The position numbers were made by a program, and so were the translations under genes. The notes under the pieces were generated by a model. It was not told the origin of the DNA. It ran no database searches and saw nothing but the letters and a program-made list of their open reading frames with translations. This document shows, one piece after another, positions 7,197-10,870 of a DNA stretch of 10,870 nt. Origin of the DNA: Candidatus Gastranaerophilales bacterium (lineage in GTDB: Bacteria; Cyanobacteriota; Vampirovibrionia; Gastranaerophilales; Gastranaerophilaceae); contig CANQZO010000044.1 in assembly GCA_947628355.1 (NCBI GenBank), positions 1 through 10,870 of the forward strand. Reading direction: 5' to 3'. Within the stretch, counting starts at the first letter, position 1. Each line of letters starts with the position of its first letter.

Positions 7197-7201
7197 TATT
7201 A
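7193..7201 (-). other. Three stop codons in tandem overlapping a GTG start
   Basis: The serpin frame ends TAA TAG TGA in successive codons, all three stop types. The GTG start of the next gene shares bases with TAG and TGA (7196-7194), two bases after the TAA. A ribosome ending on TAA would be placed directly on the next start. Confidence 0.85.
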
Positions 7202-8248
7202 TTCACCTTTTACCAAATACTTTGTATCGGATATATTCATGGCATAATATGGTTTATCTTTACCGTCCTCAATTAAGAATAAAACAAACGGCTTATCAAA
7301 ATAAAAGAGACGAGGCATATCATGAACGGGAGCAGCTGACATTCTCATTAAGCCGATAGCAGCCTCGCTTTTTAATGCACCGCCTTTATTATCCATTTCA
7401 AATTTTATTGTCTGCATAGCCTGTGTTATCATTAAATTTGTATCTTTAACTCTTTTTCCGCAGAGCTCATTATACGTAATAAGTTCATCTACACTTATAT
7501 TCGGGACTTTTAATTCGTCTTTATCGCCAAATTCATCCAATTTTATGTTTTTTGCAATGTATTCATATTGATTTTCAAATGTATCTTTTTTATCTGTTCT
7601 GAATAAAATTACATTTTCTTTTTCATTAGTCAGCAATTTTACCGCATATTCATCAGGTGAATTGTAAAATAAAACATTAATATTTTCTTTAATATCTTTT
7701 TTTGCGGATTTTTTTACACCAAAATATTTAACGCTGTATTTTGAACTGTTAAACGGGGCACTTGCAAGTTTATCAAATGCATTTAAGAATGTAAATTTTT
7801 TCTTTAACATTGCATAAAACAAATAAGAATCTTTTGCACTCCAGTTAATTTTGTCCAAAATATCGCTTGTTTCATTAAATTTATCTTTAATGTCTTTTTC
7901 AATTTTCTTTTTTAAGGTATTATTTATTTCTCCGTCAGCAAGATAATAAGAATTTTCAGATAAAATATCTTTTGTATAAAGTCTTTTATTAAGTTCATCC
8001 GCTATCGGAGGATTTCCGCCAATAAACTCAACAGGTTTAGAACTTAGCATTTTATCGGAAAACTCATTCCACACAAGCTGAAACGTAACGCACCATAAAT
8101 CACTTAATTGTTTAACTTCAACATCTGTTTGCTTTACAATATCATTTTGCACTTTTTTAGAATTATTTTTAAAAAACTTAAATCCGCAAAGCATAGTACA
8201 AGCACATAAAAATGACATTATACAAATTATTGAAATTAATCGTTTCAT
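7199..8248 (-). CDS. Serpin-family protein with lipoprotein-like signal peptide
   Basis: This 349-residue protein looks like a serpin, a protease inhibitor that traps its target by swallowing its cleaved reactive loop. Residues 315-325 (FYFDKPFVLFL) fit every position of the PROSITE serpin signature as I remember it. Upstream, KSEAAIG (293-299) stands where the hinge of the reactive loop (usually GTEAAAA) should be, and the 26-residue distance from Ser294 to Pro320 equals that of typical serpins, putting the scissile bond near 305-308. The strand stretch 190-219 (NINVLFYNS...AVKLL...VILFRTD) also fits. Length is near the usual 350-400, though the N-terminal half is divergent. The signal peptide (1-16) ends in LCAC (14-17), a possible lipobox with Cys17 lipidated. 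ATG 8248 follows AGGAGA with a good gap. Hinge Gly15 and some alanines are changed, so inhibition is uncertain. Confidence 0.78.
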   Translation of the reverse strand: MKRLISIICIMSFLCACTMLCGFKFFKNNSKKVQNDIVKQTDVEVKQLSDLWCVTFQLVWNEFSDKMLSSKPVEFIGGNPPIADELNKRLYTKDILSENSYYLADGEINNTLKKKIEKDIKDKFNETSDILDKINWSAKDSYLFYAMLKKKFTFLNAFDKLASAPFNSSKYSVKYFGVKKSAKKDIKENINVLFYNSPDEYAVKLLTNEKENVILFRTDKKDTFENQYEYIAKNIKLDEFGDKDELKVPNISVDELITYNELCGKRVKDTNLMITQAMQTIKFEMDNKGGALKSEAAIGLMRMSAAPVHDMPRLFYFDKPFVLFLIEDGKDKPYYAMNISDTKYLVKGE

Positions 8249-8269
8249 CAGATTTTCTCCTTTTTAAAC

Positions 8270-8278
8270 ATTATATCA
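8270..8278 (-). promoter_or_regulatory. Consensus extended -10 promoter of the serpin gene
   Basis: On the minus strand TGA precedes a perfect TATAAT (8275-8270), a full TGnTATAAT element. Transcription should begin near 8263, giving a leader of about 15 bases that holds the AGGAGA ribosome site. It lies in the 36-base gap after rnhA, so the serpin need not depend on rnhA transcription. No clear -35 is seen, as is allowed for this class. Confidence 0.65.
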
Positions 8279-8284
8279 AATAAA

Positions 8285-8764
8285 TTAAACATCATCAGAC
8301 AAATTTTCACCTAATGAAGCTGCGACAGCCAATTTATCGCATCTTTCATTAAATTCATGCCCGCTATGCCCTTTAATCCAAACAAGTTCAACATCGTGAG
8401 GTTTCATTAAAACAAGCAGTCTTTGCCATAAATCTACATTTTTTACCGGTTTTTTCCCTGCTGTTTTCCAATTATTTTTTTGCCAGCTATCAATCCATTT
8501 TTGTTTAAAAGCATCCGAAAAATACTTACTGTCTGAAGAAACAATAACTCTGCAGGGCTGTTTAAGAGCCTCAAATCCTGCAATAACAGCCATAAGTTCC
8601 ATACGGTTATTAGTTGTTAATTTATATCCCGCACTTAACTCTTTTTCGTGATATTTTAAATTTCTATCTTTATAACGAAGTATACAGCCATAGCCGCCTT
8701 TCCCCGGATTACCGCTGCAGGCACCATCGGTATACATTTCAACAAGTAATTTATCTTCTGCCAT
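8285..8764 (-). CDS. rnhA: Ribonuclease HI
   Basis: This cytoplasmic endonuclease cuts the RNA strand of RNA-DNA hybrids, removing R-loops and primers. At 159 residues it has normal length. The full active site is visible: Asp13 in YTDGACSGNPG (11-21), Glu56 in TNNRMEL (51-57), Asp78 in SSDSKY (76-81), His133 in IKGHSGH (130-136) and Asp143 in RCDKLA (141-146). The basic segment around 85-105 (KQKW to KKP) matches the handle region of the E. coli type, which binds the hybrid. The start is ATG 8764 because the conserved fold begins a few residues later and no ribosome site or better start lies upstream. The message appears to be leaderless (see the promoter at 8771-8799). It reads toward the serpin gene, 36 bases on, without a terminator, so some read-through is likely. 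Confidence 0.97.
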   Translation of the reverse strand: MAEDKLLVEMYTDGACSGNPGKGGYGCILRYKDRNLKYHEKELSAGYKLTTNNRMELMAVIAGFEALKQPCRVIVSSDSKYFSDAFKQKWIDSWQKNNWKTAGKKPVKNVDLWQRLLVLMKPHDVELVWIKGHSGHEFNERCDKLAVAASLGENLSDDV

Positions 8765-8770
8765 AAAAAA

Positions 8771-8799
8771 ATACTAATTTTTATAAAGTTTTATGTCAA
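8771..8799 (-). promoter_or_regulatory. Sigma-70 promoter of rnhA giving a leaderless message
   Basis: On the minus strand a perfect TTGACA (8799-8794), a 17-base spacer and TAGTAT (8776-8771, 4 of 6) form a good promoter. Six T residues then separate the -10 from the ATG, so the expected first transcribed base is the A of the rnhA start codon at 8764. No Shine-Dalgarno sequence is present, which agrees with a leaderless transcript. Confidence 0.6.
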
Positions 8800-8870
8800 G
8801 ATTTCATAAAAAATTAAAGTATTAAAAAATTATGCCGATAAATAAATATGTAGTTTTTTAAGGTATAAAA

Positions 8871-10040
8871 ATGATATATACAAATATTACATCAATTACC
8901 GACGGAGGAGGCGGGAATATAGACAATTCGCCAAAACCAGAAGAAAATATTAATCTTGAGGACATAAGCATTCTTTATACAACTGAAAAAACAGAAGAAG
9001 ACAGAACTTCTTTTGATGAAACTTATAATCAAACTGATGTAAGCGCCGACAAAAACGGTGCCAAATTTTTAAACGGACTTATTGATAACAAATCAACCCT
9101 GTGTAAAGAATTAAATATAACGGAAGAACAATATGACGCTTTAGCCTGCATTGCACTAGCACTTTCCAGTCAAGAAACAGGAATGGGACATGAAAAGGGA
9201 TACGAAAGTGAAAATACAGGCATAGGCGGCGTTGCCAGAAAACTTATGAAAAAAGTACACAGCTGGTTTGGAGGAGGCTCCGCCTCATCCGGTATGACTC
9301 AAATGAAAATATATGATTTTCTTAACGGAAATACATTAACAGCCGAAGAAAAAAAGATAATTAAATCGCACGGAATAGAAGCAAAAGGAATTGCGACAAA
9401 TAATTTGTACGCAAATCCCGATAAAGCTGCTGTCGCAACAATTGTTGTTTTAAATTCTATTGCTTCAAATTATGATGAATACTTAAATACCCTTAAAACT
9501 GCTCATGATGAAATTAAAGCAAATCTTCCGGGTAGAAACGATACTGAATTTCTTGCTGAAGGTAACAAAATATTATCTGATATTAGTAACATATACAATA
9601 AATCTGATGAAAATAAACAAAAACAGATAAGAGAAACATTTAAGCGTGTATTATTATCAACAAACGGAAGTAAAATCGGAGATAAGGGAGTTGATAAAGA
9701 ATACAATGAAGAACTGCAATTAAAAGAGCTTAATAAACTTCTAGAGTCAAATTATAAAGTAGAAGATATAAATAAAATCAGATATGTTCTTACAGGTGAA
9801 GGACAGGAAATGAGCATTACCGAATACTGCGCATACGGTTGGAATAAAGGTACAACAGGCACCGGAATGCAATTAGACAGAATGCTCGCAGAAAAGATAG
9901 GAACAATACTTGCAACTCCCGAAGATTTTGACTATGACCAATTTACCGTAAATGTAAGCACACTTGCGGGGAAATATGCAAATCAATCCGTATCAAACGG
10001 ATTAGAAGCAATGAATAACGCTCTTGATGATTTGGTATAA
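8871..10040 (+). CDS. Hypothetical protein with lysozyme/transglycosylase-like motifs
   Basis: ATG 8871 follows AAGG with a 7-base gap. The 389-residue product has no signal peptide or membrane helix. A polar, acidic N-terminus with a glycine run (11-15) and low complexity to about 60 precedes the likely folded part. There, LALSSQETGMG (96-106) with Glu102, then SSGMTQMKIYDF (139-150), then EYCAYGWNKG (318-327), come in the order of the catalytic Glu, the S-x-G-x-x-Q motif and the A-Y-N-x-G motif of lytic transglycosylases and goose-type lysozymes. Spacing is wider than usual, with a long helical charged insertion (about 200-300). I therefore infer a divergent peptidoglycan-cleaving domain, without certainty; a structural protein is possible. 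Lacking a signal peptide, it would need another export route or act after lysis. It ends one base from the IspD-family gene, convergent, with no terminator seen. Confidence 0.78.
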   Translation: MIYTNITSITDGGGGNIDNSPKPEENINLEDISILYTTEKTEEDRTSFDETYNQTDVSADKNGAKFLNGLIDNKSTLCKELNITEEQYDALACIALALSSQETGMGHEKGYESENTGIGGVARKLMKKVHSWFGGGSASSGMTQMKIYDFLNGNTLTAEEKKIIKSHGIEAKGIATNNLYANPDKAAVATIVVLNSIASNYDEYLNTLKTAHDEIKANLPGRNDTEFLAEGNKILSDISNIYNKSDENKQKQIRETFKRVLLSTNGSKIGDKGVDKEYNEELQLKELNKLLESNYKVEDINKIRYVLTGEGQEMSITEYCAYGWNKGTTGTGMQLDRMLAEKIGTILATPEDFDYDQFTVNVSTLAGKYANQSVSNGLEAMNNALDDLV

Positions 10041-10041
10041 T

Positions 10042-10734
10042 CTATTTTCTATTTTTAAATAACCTTTCTGCAATGTGATAATCAACAGGATACGTTATTT
10101 TTATATTTTCAATATCACCATTAACAACAAAGACTTTAGCAAGATTGTGCTTAACAATTAATGCGCAATCGTCAGTAAATTCGTTATTATTTTTTGAAAG
10201 TTCATGGGCTTTTTTTATAAGAGAAAGCCTAAAACACTGTGGAGTCTGGCTTCTCATTAATTCAGTCCTGTTTAATAATATATCAATGTTATTATCATTT
10301 ATTTTAAAAATCGTATCCGTTAAAGGAACAGCTACATTAACCGCTTCATGCGTTTTTAAAGCCTCTATACAGTTTGATATTATATTTTGAGAAACAAGCG
10401 GTCTTGCACAATCATGAATTAAAACATTTACTTCTTCTTTGCGATTCTCTGCTATTGACATAACACCAAGATATGAACTGTCTTTTCGCTCAATTCCGCC
10501 ATTTATAATATTTTTAACTTTTTTATAATTATTGTTTTTAATTATATTTTCCGCCTCATTTTTATATTCCGGAGTAATAACTACCGTTATTTCATCTATA
10601 AAAGGATTTTGTTCAAAAGCCTCAATTGAATATTCAAGTATTGTTTTACCCATAATTTTTATAAATTGTTTGGGCGTATCTGAGCCGTATCTTTTTCCTT
10701 TTCCCGAAGCAAGAATTAATGCGTGTGCTTTCAT
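10042..10734 (-). CDS. ispD: IspD-family cytidylyltransferase
   Basis: This 230-residue enzyme belongs to the IspD family, which joins CMP from CTP to 2-C-methyl-D-erythritol 4-phosphate, the third step of the MEP route to isoprenoids. Length is normal. Seen are the nucleotide loop GKGKRYGSDTPKQF (11-24) with Arg15 and Lys22, GGIERKDS (79-86), HDCARPL (107-113), a substrate region LNRTELMRSQTPQCF (154-168), FTDD (186-189) and NIKIT (210-214) with Lys212. Cys109 replaces the usual Ala of HDAARP. The related D-ribitol-5-phosphate cytidylyltransferases (TarI/Bcs1) share most of these, so a surface-polymer role remains possible; FTDD and TPQCF favour IspD. I choose ATG 10734, which has AAAGGA 6 bases upstream and begins just before the conserved MKAHALILA; ATG 10755 is in frame but lacks a site. 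The start lies 13 bases after the stop of the upstream gene, so they probably form an operon. Confidence 0.88.
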   Translation of the reverse strand: MKAHALILASGKGKRYGSDTPKQFIKIMGKTILEYSIEAFEQNPFIDEITVVITPEYKNEAENIIKNNNYKKVKNIINGGIERKDSSYLGVMSIAENRKEEVNVLIHDCARPLVSQNIISNCIEALKTHEAVNVAVPLTDTIFKINDNNIDILLNRTELMRSQTPQCFRLSLIKKAHELSKNNNEFTDDCALIVKHNLAKVFVVNGDIENIKITYPVDYHIAERLFKNRK

Positions 10735-10747
10735 ATTATTTCCTTTT

Positions 10748-10870
10748 TTATTCATCTAATCCAGTGTCGCACTTTGCCGCCGACTCATCGTCGCCGTACA
10801 AGTGCTCACCTTTTAAAGTTGCCACTCCAAAATTTCGCTCACGTTCCTTATCGCGAAATTTTCTCGGACA
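10748..10870 (-). CDS. 3' end of an unidentified leftward gene, GC-rich
   Basis: Read leftward from the edge, the frame is open for 40 codons and stops with TAA at 10750-10748, 13 bases before the IspD-family start. The visible peptide is highly charged: KFRDKERERNFG, then TLKGEHLYGDDE, ending in CDTGLDE. By count, 57 of 123 bases are G or C (46%), far above the surrounding genes, and it uses codons rare elsewhere here (CGC, GGC, GCG, TCG). No family is recognised. It may be the true C-terminus of the neighbour or an inserted repeat that extended its frame; another reading is a non-coding repeat with a chance open frame. Only the right part of the gene lies outside the window, so its identity cannot be judged. 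Confidence 0.55.
   Translation of the reverse strand, partial: CPRKFRDKERERNFGVATLKGEHLYGDDESAAKCDTGLDE
10829..10862. repeat. Perfect 10-bp inverted repeat in the GC-rich edge segment
   Basis: AAAATTTCGC (10829-10838) and GCGAAATTTT (10853-10862) pair perfectly around a 14-base loop. Smaller inverted pairs (AGTG-CGA-CACT and CGAC-GATGA-GTCG on the minus strand) lie in the same segment. Such nested stems are typical of palindromic repeat elements; whether other copies exist cannot be seen here. Confidence 0.6.

Noticed and set aside
10735..10755. ATG 10755 as the IspD-family start
   Set aside because: The AAAGGA site lies after it and serves ATG 10734, where the conserved sequence begins.

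Overview
The window is A+T-rich bacterial DNA with tightly packed genes, clear Shine-Dalgarno sites (GGAGG, AAAGGAG) and simple rho-independent terminators. Several traits point to a gut-type, non-photosynthetic cyanobacterial relative (Gastranaerophilales/Vampirovibrionia): low G+C, an IspD-type cytidylyltransferase, a CHASE2-GGDEF protein, and proteins opening with short 'SFG'-containing leaders (NSQSFGA at the start of the 194-residue protein; PSFGRSW in the GH13 protein). This placement is inference from style and cannot be proved from the sequence alone.

Left part (1-5757). A partial gene for a secreted, very cysteine-rich protein runs leftward off the edge. Facing away from it is a rightward group: a 49-codon ORF that overlaps the start of a membrane CHASE2-GGDEF diguanylate cyclase, then an 82-residue protein ending in a Cys-X-Cys-X-Cys tail with its own terminator, then a large cytoplasmic GH13 enzyme of the branching-enzyme/TreZ type carrying an unusual helical insertion.

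Middle part (5778-8764), all leftward. In order of transcription: leaderless-looking rnhA (RNase HI), a serpin with a lipoprotein-like signal peptide and its own consensus extended -10 promoter, a small secreted protein whose GTG start overlaps the serpin's stop codons, a 100-residue half-ferritin with a strong terminator, and a 194-residue hypothetical protein.

Right part (8871-10870). A rightward gene encodes a 389-residue protein with lysozyme/transglycosylase-like motifs. It meets an IspD-family gene tail to tail with one base between the stop codons. The IspD gene follows the 3' end of another leftward gene. That tail is clearly richer in G+C than the rest, uses different codons and contains a perfect 10-bp inverted repeat, so it may be an inserted repeat element that stays in frame.

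There is no CRISPR array, tRNA, rRNA or recognisable transposase. The genes look like a mix of signalling, storage-carbohydrate metabolism, envelope or secreted proteins and housekeeping, not one dedicated pathway. The best candidates for something new are the serpin and its coupled small secreted partner, the two Cys-rich genes with matching leader hairpins, the small ORF overlapping the diguanylate cyclase, and the in-frame GC-rich element at the right edge.
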